A DNA stretch of 64,000 bases from Chryseobacterium sp. 6424 (GCF_003692615.1 NZ_CP023540.1:1550001-1614000); one strand, 5' to 3'. Positions 17,436-26,687 are shown, numbered from the stretch's first letter. Translations and numbers: made by a program. The notes: a model not told the origin generated them from the letters alone.

Positions 17436-18275
17436 ATGAAATGTTGGATCTGTCAAATTAACGAAGCAAATTCGGAGGAACATAAATTTAAGGCATCTGA
17501 TATAAGACGCCAATTTGGTAAATCTTTTGACGCTGTTTATTATGACGGAGAAAAGCTATACCCTTTTAATTCTCCAAAAGATAAACTGATTAAATTCCCA
17601 AAAATCATTTGTATTGATTGTAATAACAACAAGGCGAGAAATGCTGATGATGCCTACACTATATTTTTTGAGAATATAGACAAAATCAACAATATGATTG
17701 AGCAAACAGGACATATCAATTATAACGAGATTTTTCCGAGTAATTGGAAATCTTCAAAAATTGACATACATCGTTATTTTGCAAAGCACGCAGGATGTAA
17801 AATAATGACTAGCAATTTTGTCGATCAAGTGGATATTTCTCAGCTTCGATTATTTATATTGGGTAAAGAAAATGTTCCTAATTTTTATGTCAGAATTTTT
17901 CTCAACGAGATTACAAAAGAATTTACTGAACAACTTAAAATAAATCCTCGTGATAAATACCGGAGTAATATAGCATTTGGATCAACAATCTATGTTGGAG
18001 AAAGTAATGATATTGGTTTTGCAGGGAGCATTATCAATGGTTCGTTACGAATAGAATGGTATTATGGAAATCAAAATCACTTTAATAGAAGTATTGACTT
18101 TAGTACAGAATCAGATTTTGTTAAAAAAGTCAATATTGAGGATTACTATCCTAAAGCTTTCACCGATTTTATTAACGAAGACTTTTTTTCATATTTAAAT
18201 TTTGGAAAATATCATTTGAATGAAGAACTTCTTAAAAACCATTATCGAACTATGTTTAGATTCTTATATTATTAA
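17436..18275 (+). CDS. HNH-like treble-clef protein
   Basis: The 279-aa protein starts with CWICQINEANSEEHKFKAS, and a second cysteine pair lies near residue 66 (ICIDCNNNKARNADD). This C-x2-C ... E-H ... C-x2-C-N-N pattern is that of HNH-type treble-clef nucleases that act on DNA. The remaining 200 residues are unrecognised and may give specificity. It follows the unknown 340-aa gene by 15 bp. It converges with the PLD-family pseudogene, overlapping its end by 20 bp. A nuclease/sensor pair for defence is a reasonable guess, not a demonstrated function. Confidence 0.65.
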   Translation: MKCWICQINEANSEEHKFKASDIRRQFGKSFDAVYYDGEKLYPFNSPKDKLIKFPKIICIDCNNNKARNADDAYTIFFENIDKINNMIEQTGHINYNEIFPSNWKSSKIDIHRYFAKHAGCKIMTSNFVDQVDISQLRLFILGKENVPNFYVRIFLNEITKEFTEQLKINPRDKYRSNIAFGSTIYVGESNDIGFAGSIINGSLRIEWYYGNQNHFNRSIDFSTESDFVKKVNIEDYYPKAFTDFINEDFFSYLNFGKYHLNEELLKNHYRTMFRFLYY

Positions 18276-19132
18276 TGAATGAGTCGGGTCTATTAATAGA
18301 TTTATCACCATTTGAATATTTAGATATTTCAGCTTTTGATTTTCCGTAATGAAGCCAAATTGAATTAATATAATTTCCACTATATTTATTAAAAAAATGA
18401 CGGCTAACAATTTCGCGAGAATTATGATGACAAAATAAGTCAGACATACCAAAATTTTTGAATTGAGGATATATTATTTCATGAACAACTTTAAATTTAT
18501 CATGAATTTTTTTTCTAGTATGCATTAAATCAGCACTGTTGATTTTATGATATCTTTCTTCAAAAATTTTGTGTTCTGACGCTGAAAAGAACTGCCCTGC
18601 ATCTTCTCCAATTTCAGAATTTAAATCGATTACTGCCTTTTCAATAAATTTATATTTAGTTTTATGTGACTATACATTGTTTTATATTTTTCAATAAAAT
18701 CCTGAGTAATAATGTAACCTCTCTCGTAATGTTCATTAAACCATTTTAATAATTTCACACATTCTGCCTGATCATTTACTTGAAAATTCATTTCAACATT
18801 TTTTTCAAGACCCCAATTAGTTGTATTTGATGAGCCAATATAGGCAACATATGAATTGTCTAGTTTTTGAAAAATATAAACTTTAGGATGAAAAGTAAAA
18901 TTTGTTTGATATACTCTCGCATTAATGTTTAGATTGTCTAATAGTGAATCAAAAACTATTGGATCTGTTGCTAAATCAATACCAATTAAAAATACTGTTC
19001 AGTATTTTTAGAAATATTTTTTTGAATAAAACTCCAACCATTATTGCTTATCATAGCTGTTGCAACCCAAAAAGATTTAGCATCTATTAGTTCAGATTTG
19101 ATTTTTGATTTTATATTAGTTTCAATTATCAT
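18256..19132 (-). pseudogene. Phospholipase-D-family nuclease-like protein, two frameshifts
   Basis: Three consecutive reading-frame pieces join into one protein of about 292 aa. Piece one starts at ATG 19132 (MIIETNIKSKIKSELIDAKS). Piece two carries FLIGIDLATDP, then FHPKVYIF and AYIGSSNTT, the H-x-K...GSxN signature of PLD-superfamily nucleases. Piece three is the C-terminal 130 residues. The frame breaks lie at an A5 run (18988-18992) and a T4 run (18660-18663) on the plus strand; one extra base in each restores the frame. The start codon overlaps the stop of the HNH gene (TAATG), so it was the last gene of the HsdM/HsdS operon. The breaks could be real or assembly errors. Confidence 0.75.
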
Positions 19133-19968
19133 TAAGCAGCCATTCTAATTTTATTTTTTTCAATACAGGCAAGTGCAACAGCCGAAAATTCAGCATTTTT
19201 AGATATCATTTCGCGTAAATCTTGCCGAATATTTGCAATACGTTCTTCATCTCTTGATGTTCTATGAGCTTTTCTAAAAATTTCTCTTAAATCATCAATC
19301 TTTCTTTGGCAATAATTCCATACAACTTGACGAGCCTCTTTTAATGGAGTGTGGTTCAAATGATATATATCAATAGAAATTTTTGCTCGTTGAAAATTCC
19401 ATGGTTCTTCTTCTTCAGAAACAGATGGAATAGCTATACCTTCTTCCGTGAAAAACAATAAATCAGGATCATTTGGATTAATAGGATCAAGCAATAGAAT
19501 AATTTCATCATCAATTTCATCAATACAAGTTGCTGCATTACATCCTTCACGTAATGGAAAGAAAGAACCTTTTCCATAGGATTTTTTATCAACAGAATGT
19601 TTATCTTTTCGTAATCTATTAGAGTATATAGAACTAAGTCGGTAGTTTTTCCATTCATAAGCTAACCACCAATAACCATCTCGAACTATCTTTTTTCCAT
19701 TAATATTAATTTGTAAAGCTTCCATTTTTGGCCGAAAGTGATCCACATCCATATCTGACATCACCTCTTGTGCTTCAGAGTACCAACACTTATTGTTTGA
19801 TAGTTTTTTTAATTGAACTAACAAATCCTGCCAAATTGGATTGTCTTTAAATATTTTTACTCTTTCTTCTTTTGACTTATCAACAAGTTGAACGCTAAGA
19901 TCTTTTGCTCTTTCTAACCATCCATCTGGTAAAAGACTCTCCACTTCTAAAATGTTAATAGTTCTCAT
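19132..19968 (-). CDS. PtuB-like HNH nuclease
   Basis: The 278-aa protein has the retron-Ec78/Septu PtuB-type core. It has NNKCWYSE at residue 61, then MDVDHFRPK with the catalytic His at 77, and DGYWWLAYEWKNYRLSS, which belongs to the same family. The usual C-x2-C appears as C-W-Y-S, so the second metal cysteine is changed to serine. The gene overlaps the upstream ATPase by 4 bp and the downstream PLD gene by 1 bp. ATPase plus HNH is the Septu (PtuA-PtuB) arrangement, where the ATPase controls nuclease activity. Here the pair is embedded in a type I R-M-like operon. Confidence 0.75.
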   Translation of the reverse strand: MRTINILEVESLLPDGWLERAKDLSVQLVDKSKEERVKIFKDNPIWQDLLVQLKKLSNNKCWYSEAQEVMSDMDVDHFRPKMEALQININGKKIVRDGYWWLAYEWKNYRLSSIYSNRLRKDKHSVDKKSYGKGSFFPLREGCNAATCIDEIDDEIILLLDPINPNDPDLLFFTEEGIAIPSVSEEEEPWNFQRAKISIDIYHLNHTPLKEARQVVWNYCQRKIDDLREIFRKAHRTSRDEERIANIRQDLREMISKNAEFSAVALACIEKNKIRMAA

Positions 19969-21560
19969 TTTTTTGATTCTTTTAAAATATCTTCTAAAAT
20001 TGAAAATGCTAGCTCATTTTGTTTTATGCGTTCATCTTCATTTAAAGGTATTTGTTGAAATTCTTTTAATACTGACAATTTTTCAACAAATAGATTATAT
20101 AGTGGGTCACGTGTAAACTTATTAAAACCTGCTTTTTCAAAAAATTCTGAATACTTTTCTAAACTTATTTTTTGAGTTGAAGTCAATGTTCCTTGTTGTT
20201 CAAGAACTTCTAATTTACGGTATTCATTAAGTTCATTTTGTGTTTCTGGTCCTAGTGTTGTGGATAATCCAAAAATTGGACTCATTAAAACTCCTGCAAC
20301 ACCTAATCCTTTAGGATCAAAATCTGGTTCTAGAGCTTCTGTTTTTACAAATTCTTTACCTTCCTCGTCAACAAACTTATTTGTTTGGAAAATACGAATT
20401 TCTTCTTTTGTCAAATCACCTATAACTAAAGGATCATGCGTAGTCATTATTATTTGAGAACGATCATTTTTATCAACAATATTTTGCAATAAACTCATGT
20501 ATTTCCATTTCCAAAGCGGATTCAAATGAGTATCAGGTTCATCTAAAAGAAATAAAGACTCTTTTTCTTTTGTAAAGCGAATTAGACCTAATACAGTCAA
20601 CAATTGTTGCTCTCCTTCAGATAATTCCTTAAAAGTTATGTTACCATCAATATTTCGTTTTTTAACTTTGATTCTAACTTCTTGTATCAAATCAGATACA
20701 TATGTACTCTCCAATATTTTGAAAAATAGAGAATGGTTTGAATATTTATCTGCAAGCTCTTGCAATTTAGTTTCGTTTGAGACATATAGATACATTTGCT
20801 GTTGAGAAGTTCGTTTAACAAAATCGACTCTCACGGTTTCTGTGGTTACAATTGGCGCCATAGATATTTTCCAAAGGTCCTCTAAAAAACTTCTAACTAA
20901 TCCTCTTGCACCCCAAAAATCTTCGGGATTTTTATTACGGAGCCAATTAGGTTCTTTAAAAACAAACAGCACCGACTCAAGTCCAGTTATATCAAGATAT
21001 TCACTAAGAAATTCTTGAATTTGAGAATCACTAAAGGAGAAAAACGACATTAACACAAAATGGCTATGTATATTTCTAGCATAAAATAGTTTTCTAATTG
21101 GATGATCAATTCCCTTTAATAAATCATCTCTAAAACGGATTTGGTGTCTATCAAAATATTCTAAAAGACGATTACTTATTCCCGAATAATAAGAAAAAAC
21201 GTGTTTTGGCAAATAACTATCTTTATCTTCTTTGAACAACTTTTTCGATAAAGGTTTGGATTGATACTCTATAGTACTATTTTCTTCTTTACCTAAATAT
21301 AATTGATATGTTCCTTTAACATTTGGTCCGCCAATTGCTTTTATGTAATTACCACTACATCTGTATTCTATCTGATAATTAAATGTTGTTTCTCGTTCAT
21401 GATCAAGATCTCTGAAAATTAAAACAATGGCTTCTATGAAATTTGATTTTCCAGCAGCGTTTTGACCCAATAGAACAGTATGTAACTTTGTTTCATTTAT
21501 ATCAATTGAGAAGTTGCGAAGATTTTTAAAATCTTCTATAAAAACTTTATCTATTTTCAT
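19965..21560 (-). CDS. PtuA-like AAA/ABC-type ATPase
   Basis: This 531-aa RecF/SMC-like ATPase has Walker A GQNAAGKS (32-39), an ABC-type signature LSEGEQQLLTVLGLI, Walker B LFLLDEPDTHLNPLW and the switch histidine region IIMTTHDPLVI. It has no C-terminal Toprim domain, so it is not OLD-type. It corresponds to PtuA of Septu or the ATPase of retron Ec78. A 4-bp ATGA overlap joins it to hsdS upstream and another to the HNH gene downstream. The ATPase probably senses infection and releases the nuclease, by analogy to Septu. Confidence 0.8.
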   Translation of the reverse strand: MKIDKVFIEDFKNLRNFSIDINETKLHTVLLGQNAAGKSNFIEAIVLIFRDLDHERETTFNYQIEYRCSGNYIKAIGGPNVKGTYQLYLGKEENSTIEYQSKPLSKKLFKEDKDSYLPKHVFSYYSGISNRLLEYFDRHQIRFRDDLLKGIDHPIRKLFYARNIHSHFVLMSFFSFSDSQIQEFLSEYLDITGLESVLFVFKEPNWLRNKNPEDFWGARGLVRSFLEDLWKISMAPIVTTETVRVDFVKRTSQQQMYLYVSNETKLQELADKYSNHSLFFKILESTYVSDLIQEVRIKVKKRNIDGNITFKELSEGEQQLLTVLGLIRFTKEKESLFLLDEPDTHLNPLWKWKYMSLLQNIVDKNDRSQIIMTTHDPLVIGDLTKEEIRIFQTNKFVDEEGKEFVKTEALEPDFDPKGLGVAGVLMSPIFGLSTTLGPETQNELNEYRKLEVLEQQGTLTSTQKISLEKYSEFFEKAGFNKFTRDPLYNLFVEKLSVLKEFQQIPLNEDERIKQNELAFSILEDILKESKK

Positions 21561-23173
21561 ATTATTTCTAAGTATCCTTTTTCATTATTAACTTCTCGAA
21601 TAGTTTTATCTATTTCAATCTTTTCTTTTAAATCAGCATAAAATTTATCTAAACTATTCCCAATGTCTGTATCATCATGATGCTCTGACATTTTCCAAAG
21701 ATCTTCAGCGTGAAGCTTTCCATTTTCTTTTAATAGGGTTACTAAATCCATATTTTCTGTTTTACTATTGAATTTTATTACTCTCTGATTTCTTATTCTT
21801 ATTTTAGCTAAAGAAGATTTATTCGAAATTTGATTTTTTTCATCACCTAATATGTTTACTAAAAAAGATTGAAATAGTTTGTTGGACTTATCTTTATTTG
21901 AAGAAATCTCTAGCTCAATCTTTTCACAATTAGAATGTAATTGGTTAGTAATTTTTACAATCTCTGTTTGCTCATTCAGCGGAGGAAGAGGAACTAATAT
22001 GCTCTTAAGTTTACTTCCCGAAAAATTTGCTTGGTTCGTCTGAGCTATGATTAATGGTTCGATTTGGCTTTCTCTACATGTAGGAGAAATAATGTAATTA
22101 TTTATATACTCTGAATTTAAAAAATCATTAAAAAGAGAAACTTTTATTAAGTATGAAGCTAAAGTATATTTATTATTCTCTTTATCAAATACTGCACTTT
22201 TTCCAACTAGATCATAGCTATTTGTTCTATTAAAGACTAAATCACCATTTTCTAAAAAAAGTTTAGGTAAATCTTTATGTTCTGGAGAGATATATTTCAA
22301 ATTATTAAAAATCAATTTCCCATCAGAAGTTACATTTCCCATTCGTAAGACAGGCACATTATTTGTGTTGTCATCTGTTTTTTGTGATGTACCATAGGCC
22401 ATAAATTTTATTATTTCACCAAATCTTATCCAAGACCAACTGGCAGGAATTTTAAAAGGAATTTCATTTGGTTTTATTGGTGCAAGAGACTTTTCTTTTT
22501 TTAATATATTCTCCTGAATGAGTTTTTCTTTTTCAATTTTTATTTTTTCTAATAATTTTTTTGAAACTTCAACACTTGAATTCTCATTTCTCCAATTCGA
22601 AGATAACTTTCCACTAACACCATCATTTAATATTGATTGACGAAGCTTAATTAGATTCTCCTCTTGTAGTTGTATTTCTTTAACTAATTTTTGATTATTA
22701 AACTCTGCTTTTTCAATTTCATATAAAACTGTCTTTTGTTCTTCTTTAGTTGGTAAATAGATATCCAAATCAAAAAGTTGTTTAGGTTGGATTCGTTTTG
22801 AACCAACACCTTTAGCTAAGTTTTCAAGCATTAAGTAAAAATCACCTTTCCTAAAGAAGTAATAAATCCACTCTGGATAGCAGGAATCATTAATATCAAA
22901 AGCTGGTATATCTGAACTAGATTCATATCCGTCCAATTCATCTGGTACAATTCCAAAAGCACCTTTATGCAAATTTTGTTTGCCATAAATAAATTGGCCT
23001 GCTTTACGAATATAATATTTAGTAGCTCCTTTTTTATCTTTGGTAACAGGTCTTTTTTCAACGCCTAATACGTTTAATTTTACCCTTATACGATTATCTG
23101 TACTTGGTTTTTCAGAGAGAACTTTAGATTCCGTTAAAAGAGTTCCTAATTTTACTTTTGGCCAGTTTTTCAT
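21557..23173 (-). CDS. hsdS: Type I restriction-modification specificity subunit HsdS
   Basis: The 538-aa HsdS shows two target-recognition domains separated by coiled-coil spacers. TRD1 covers about residues 1-160, then the first spacer with NQKLVKEIQLQEENLIKLRQSIL. TRD2 covers about 240-410, with SWSWIRFGEI, followed by a second spacer (PLPPLNEQTEIVKITNQLHSN). A C-terminal extension of about 90 aa includes DLVTLLKENGKLHAEDLWKMSEHHDD and is seen in many Bacteroidetes HsdS proteins. It defines the bipartite target of the methyltransferase. It overlaps hsdM and the ATPase gene by 4 bp each. The target sequence cannot be deduced. Confidence 0.92.
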   Translation of the reverse strand: MKNWPKVKLGTLLTESKVLSEKPSTDNRIRVKLNVLGVEKRPVTKDKKGATKYYIRKAGQFIYGKQNLHKGAFGIVPDELDGYESSSDIPAFDINDSCYPEWIYYFFRKGDFYLMLENLAKGVGSKRIQPKQLFDLDIYLPTKEEQKTVLYEIEKAEFNNQKLVKEIQLQEENLIKLRQSILNDGVSGKLSSNWRNENSSVEVSKKLLEKIKIEKEKLIQENILKKEKSLAPIKPNEIPFKIPASWSWIRFGEIIKFMAYGTSQKTDDNTNNVPVLRMGNVTSDGKLIFNNLKYISPEHKDLPKLFLENGDLVFNRTNSYDLVGKSAVFDKENNKYTLASYLIKVSLFNDFLNSEYINNYIISPTCRESQIEPLIIAQTNQANFSGSKLKSILVPLPPLNEQTEIVKITNQLHSNCEKIELEISSNKDKSNKLFQSFLVNILGDEKNQISNKSSLAKIRIRNQRVIKFNSKTENMDLVTLLKENGKLHAEDLWKMSEHHDDTDIGNSLDKFYADLKEKIEIDKTIREVNNEKGYLEII

Positions 23174-24591
23174 AGAAATGCTTTTTTGATTTCATTTAAT
23201 AATTCACTGCTTTTATGAAAAGAGGTTTCTAAAATTGATATCAATTCTTGAGTTGAATATAATTTTTCTTGTTCTAAAACATTAGTGTTTTTAATATCTA
23301 AATTGAAATTTCTACTTATAATTTCCTTAAAAGGAACTTTCCATGCATATTCAGTCTCATTTCTATTAAACCACCATTTTTTGATATCATCAAAATGACT
23401 AATGTCAATTGGTCTTGAAGCACTATAGTTTTTTATTTCCTCTGGATATGGCATTTCATAATACCACGTTTCTTTAGTTGCTTTTCCTTTTTCAAAAAAA
23501 AGTATATTCGTTTTAATAGCAGTATAAGGATTGAAAACTCCATTTGGTAACCTAATAATTGTATGTAGATTACATGTTCTTAAAAGTTCTTCTTTTATTC
23601 TAGTTTTTACACCCTCGCCAAATAATGATCCATCAGGTAAAACAACAGCCGCTCTTCCATTTTTCTTTAAAATTTTAATAATTAATGCTAAGAATAAATC
23701 TGCTGTTTCTTTTGTTCTAAATTCTTCTGGAAAATTTTTTTCAATTCCATTTTCTTCTTGACCTCCAAAAGGAGGATTTGACAAGACGATATTTACCAAG
23801 TCATTATTTTTCCAACTATCATATTTAACTGACAATAAATTACCTTTAGTTATTGCGGGCTTTTCTATGCCATGAAGCATTAAATTTGTTGTGCAAAGTA
23901 AATGAGGTAGTGGTTTTTTCTCAATACCTCTTATTGAGTTTTGAACTATTAATGCTGTTTCATCAAAATCTTTTTGTTTTGATAAATTTACCAAAGAACA
24001 AGTTAAAAAACCTCCTGTTCCACATGCTGGATCAAGTATGCTTTCACCAATTTGAGGATTAATCATATCAACCATAAATTGAGTTACAGCTCTAGGAGTA
24101 TAATACTCACCTGAAGAACCTGCACTTTGTAGTTCTTTTAATATTGTTTCATAAATATCATTAAAAACATGCCTATCCTTGTTATTTTTAGAAAAGTCAA
24201 TTTTATTAATTTCATTTATAACTTGACGGAAAAGATTACCACTTTTCATATAGTTATAAGTGTCATTAAAGACTGATTTTATTATTACTGATTGGTCTGT
24301 GTCTGTAGGTTCAATTGTTTTTAGTACTGGAAATAATTCTTCATTAATAAAACTAATTAGTTCATCTCCTGTTAAACCATTCTCATCAGCAGCCCAGTTT
24401 TGCCATTTTAATTTTTCAGGAATTGGACTTTTGTATTCTTTTCTTGAAATTTTCCATTCTTCTTCTTTATCTGCAAAAATTTTCATAAAAAGCATCCATA
24501 CCATTTGTGAAATACGTTGTGCATCACCATCAACGCCTTCGTCTTTTCTCATTATGTTTCTTATGGATCTTATTATACTTGTTGTATTCAT
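23170..24591 (-). CDS. hsdM: Type I restriction-modification N6-adenine methyltransferase HsdM
   Basis: The 473-aa methyltransferase has an N-terminal HsdM helical domain. It has AdoMet motif I ILDPACGTGGFL (near residue 188) and catalytic motif IV LSNPPFGG (near 275), the N-P-P-F form for N6-adenine. It overlaps hsdS by 4 bp, and the AbiEii gene ends 13 bp upstream, so they share a transcript. No HsdR motor/nuclease gene lies anywhere in this window. The complex may therefore only methylate, or mark self for the downstream ATPase/nuclease genes. Confidence 0.94.
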   Translation of the reverse strand: MNTTSIIRSIRNIMRKDEGVDGDAQRISQMVWMLFMKIFADKEEEWKISRKEYKSPIPEKLKWQNWAADENGLTGDELISFINEELFPVLKTIEPTDTDQSVIIKSVFNDTYNYMKSGNLFRQVINEINKIDFSKNNKDRHVFNDIYETILKELQSAGSSGEYYTPRAVTQFMVDMINPQIGESILDPACGTGGFLTCSLVNLSKQKDFDETALIVQNSIRGIEKKPLPHLLCTTNLMLHGIEKPAITKGNLLSVKYDSWKNNDLVNIVLSNPPFGGQEENGIEKNFPEEFRTKETADLFLALIIKILKKNGRAAVVLPDGSLFGEGVKTRIKEELLRTCNLHTIIRLPNGVFNPYTAIKTNILFFEKGKATKETWYYEMPYPEEIKNYSASRPIDISHFDDIKKWWFNRNETEYAWKVPFKEIISRNFNLDIKNTNVLEQEKLYSTQELISILETSFHKSSELLNEIKKAFL

Positions 24592-24604
24592 TACTATTTG
24601 TTTG

Positions 24605-25408
24605 TTATTTCATCCAATTTTTAATCTTTCTGCTGACTTCTCTTTCAACTTGTTCGAAATCAGGTAAATCTTTGATTTGGTCACTCATAGATTTTTGCCA
24701 ACGGGCTTTATATTGTGGTAATTTTTGTTCTAATTTATTGTGGAAATCTTCCGGCTTTAATTCTTTGCTCAAGCATTTGTTCCGGAACTCATTTGTAAAA
24801 TATTCTACATTCATTTCTTCCACCTCTACTAAATACCAAATGTCATAATAGTCTCTTGGTTGAGTACGTTGCATAATACATCGCAATTTTTCAACCAGAA
24901 GCTCTTCTAAAGGATAACATAAAAGTTCATAGTCTTCTAAATCAGAATATTCTATGAATACCTTTTTTACTAAAGGTTCAAATTCTAACTTTTCACTTCT
25001 TGAAATGTCTACTTTTACTTTTTTATTGTTTCCAAAACCGCCTAAAGGACCAACATAACCAATGTAAAAGTTAATCCCTCCATCTTCATGCTCGTTATCA
25101 TCAATTATTTCCAATGGAATATTGGCTTCATCCTTAATTTCTTCGAAAGTTTCTTTGAACCAGTTAAAAATTTGCTCATTTGTTATGTCATTATCCAACA
25201 ATGTAAAATCTAAATCTTCTGAGAAACGATAGTCTTCAAAATATACTTTCTTTAATACGGTTCCGCCTTTGAAAACCAGCATTTTTGCTAGTTGTTCGTG
25301 ATTTGCAATACCCCAAAGGATCCAAGATAGTAGGTAGTCTTTTTCGATTTGCTGGTCGCGAACTCCGACTTGGTTTGCTCTCTTTTGTATTTCGCCTGGC
25401 TTGATCAT
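24605..25408 (-). CDS. abiEii: AbiEii/AbiGii nucleotidyltransferase toxin
   Basis: The 267-aa type IV toxin belongs to the DNA-polymerase-beta-like nucleotidyltransferase fold. It has the signature VFKGGTVLKKVYF...FSEDLDFTLLD, with the two catalytic aspartates in E-D-L-D-F. A conserved PLEELLVEKLRCIMQRTQPRDYYDIW segment follows. AbiEii-type enzymes act as GTP-binding or tRNA-modifying toxins in abortive infection. The antitoxin gene precedes it with a 4-bp overlap. Downstream, hsdM starts after 13 bp, which puts the toxin inside the R-M operon. Confidence 0.9.
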   Translation of the reverse strand: MIKPGEIQKRANQVGVRDQQIEKDYLLSWILWGIANHEQLAKMLVFKGGTVLKKVYFEDYRFSEDLDFTLLDNDITNEQIFNWFKETFEEIKDEANIPLEIIDDNEHEDGGINFYIGYVGPLGGFGNNKKVKVDISRSEKLEFEPLVKKVFIEYSDLEDYELLCYPLEELLVEKLRCIMQRTQPRDYYDIWYLVEVEEMNVEYFTNEFRNKCLSKELKPEDFHNKLEQKLPQYKARWQKSMSDQIKDLPDFEQVEREVSRKIKNWMK

Positions 25409-26226
25409 GTGAACATGGCTGATTTAATGGTTTCAGTATCTAAATTTTGTTGAATACTCCAACGGCTGTTTCTTTTTCCTGTCTTTGGTAATTCGGTATC
25501 TAGAACTACATAGGAAGCTGTTTTTAGTTTTTGAAGTTCTTCAATGATTACTGTTTCAATTTCAAAGAGTTCTAAAAGATATCCTAATCTTTTAACTACC
25601 GCTTGCGAATTGAATTTTATAGCATACTCTAAAAGTTTATTGTAATCTAATTTTTCTTTTGTGCTGTATATTGCTCTTGCTACTTCCACAATTCCTCCAG
25701 CATAATCTGGTTTGAATAGACAATCTACTATTGTTTTTTCAATGTCGGAACATAACACTTTATTGAAATCATCAATCCATATTTTCTTTTCTCCGAAGAA
25801 ATGGTTTTCATTATGGTAAATAAACTGGAAGGTTATGTTTTTGATTTTTACTTCAGAAGGTCTGATTTGTTTTGCAACCACAATTTGTTCTTTTAATGAT
25901 GGTTGTGTTATCAAATTATGGATTTGTAAAGCTGAATAATATCCTATGTAATGTTTGGCTTCTTTTACTAAGTATTTTACAAGCAAATGCCAATCGGGCA
26001 TAAAAGTTTCCGGGTTTTCTTCATAAGGAATAATATAATACACGCCATCTCTAATTCTCATCAACAACCCTCTGGAAGTCATATCACTGAGTAATTTCCT
26101 AACCGTATTTTCTTTTGAATTAGATAAAACTCTTAAAGCATCTTTATATTCAAAACAAACTTTATTTTTGTTATTAAAAAAAGAAAGAATTTCATTAGAT
26201 TGTGTTGAAGTATTCTTATGTTTCAT
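25405..26226 (-). CDS. abiEi: AbiEi-family antitoxin/transcriptional regulator
   Basis: From ATG 26226 the protein is 273 aa. An N-terminal winged helix (about 1-80: SFFNNKNKVCFEYKDALRVL, TVRKLLSDMTSRGLLMRI) is followed by the AbiEi C-terminal domain (HYIGYYSALQIHNL; FSDIEKTIVDCLFKPDYAGG-type segment). A longer ORF reaching 26382 exists, but its extra 52 residues are AT-driven and unlike the family. AbiEi represses its own promoter and neutralises AbiEii without protein contact. It is the first gene of the seven-gene operon, so it may set expression of HsdM, HsdS and the nucleases too. Confidence 0.82.
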   Translation of the reverse strand: MKHKNTSTQSNEILSFFNNKNKVCFEYKDALRVLSNSKENTVRKLLSDMTSRGLLMRIRDGVYYIIPYEENPETFMPDWHLLVKYLVKEAKHYIGYYSALQIHNLITQPSLKEQIVVAKQIRPSEVKIKNITFQFIYHNENHFFGEKKIWIDDFNKVLCSDIEKTIVDCLFKPDYAGGIVEVARAIYSTKEKLDYNKLLEYAIKFNSQAVVKRLGYLLELFEIETVIIEELQKLKTASYVVLDTELPKTGKRNSRWSIQQNLDTETIKSAMFT

Positions 26227-26515
26227 AGTTAAATTAAGAGAATTAAGCTCACTACAATGATACAAAATATAATGATTAGTTAATAAATTATTTTCTCTAA
26301 AATTACTTTCTATATCAATATTGGGAGCTATAAACTCACATACAAGATATGGAACATCTTTTTTATGCCTTAAATAAATCAAATTAAAAGAACTTTATAT
26401 TAATTACAATCATTGTAGAAATATTTAGTAGTTTTTTCTACCTACGCTATCTACCCACCTATATGTAAATCCTTTAATTTTCTAGTTTATGTCTTGTAAT
26501 TTTTATCCTTCAACT

Positions 26516-26577
26516 CTATTATTTGATAGTTTTCTACCCATCTTTCTACCCAAGTCTCAGAATCAAATGCTTCTAAG
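26516..26577 (-). pseudogene. Fragment of an AlbA_2-type regulator C-terminus
   Basis: On the minus strand about 20 codons read AFDSETWVERWVENYQIIEL. They resemble the FDFKKWVDRWVEKL stretch of the intact AlbA_2 ATP-binding protein at 32683-34062. The same TCTACCCACC-type DNA string appears near 26450 and 32660. Nothing longer is preserved. It suggests that a second copy of this gene was once here. Confidence 0.35.
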
Positions 26578-26643
26578 TATCATTTACATTAGATAAAATT
26601 TTGTCCCAAAAAATCACCATAATTGGGACAAAAAAAATATACT

Positions 26644-26687
26644 GTTTGCCATCTATTACACATTTCGTGGTACATCGCAAACGAAAT
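26644..26687. repeat. 44-bp repeat, copy 1
   Basis: This is an imperfect copy of 37715-37758, with 37 of 44 positions identical. It starts GTTTGCCATC and ends TCGCAAACGAAAT; the GTTTGC and GCAAAC ends are inverted to each other. It lies beside decayed mobile-element genes, while the other copy lies 250 bp upstream of the mobilisation genes. Confidence 0.6.

Noticed and set aside
19965..21560. OLD-family nuclease
   Set aside because: There is no Toprim domain after the ATPase. The gene is followed by a separate HNH gene, which fits PtuA better.
25405..26382. 325-aa version of AbiEi
   Set aside because: The 52 extra N-terminal residues look like translated AT-rich intergenic DNA. The family-like winged helix starts at the ATG at 26226.
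26601..26687. Insertion-sequence end
   Set aside because: The TTGTCCCAA/TTGGGACAA hairpin and the 44-bp repeat are not flanked by target duplications, and no transposase lies nearby.
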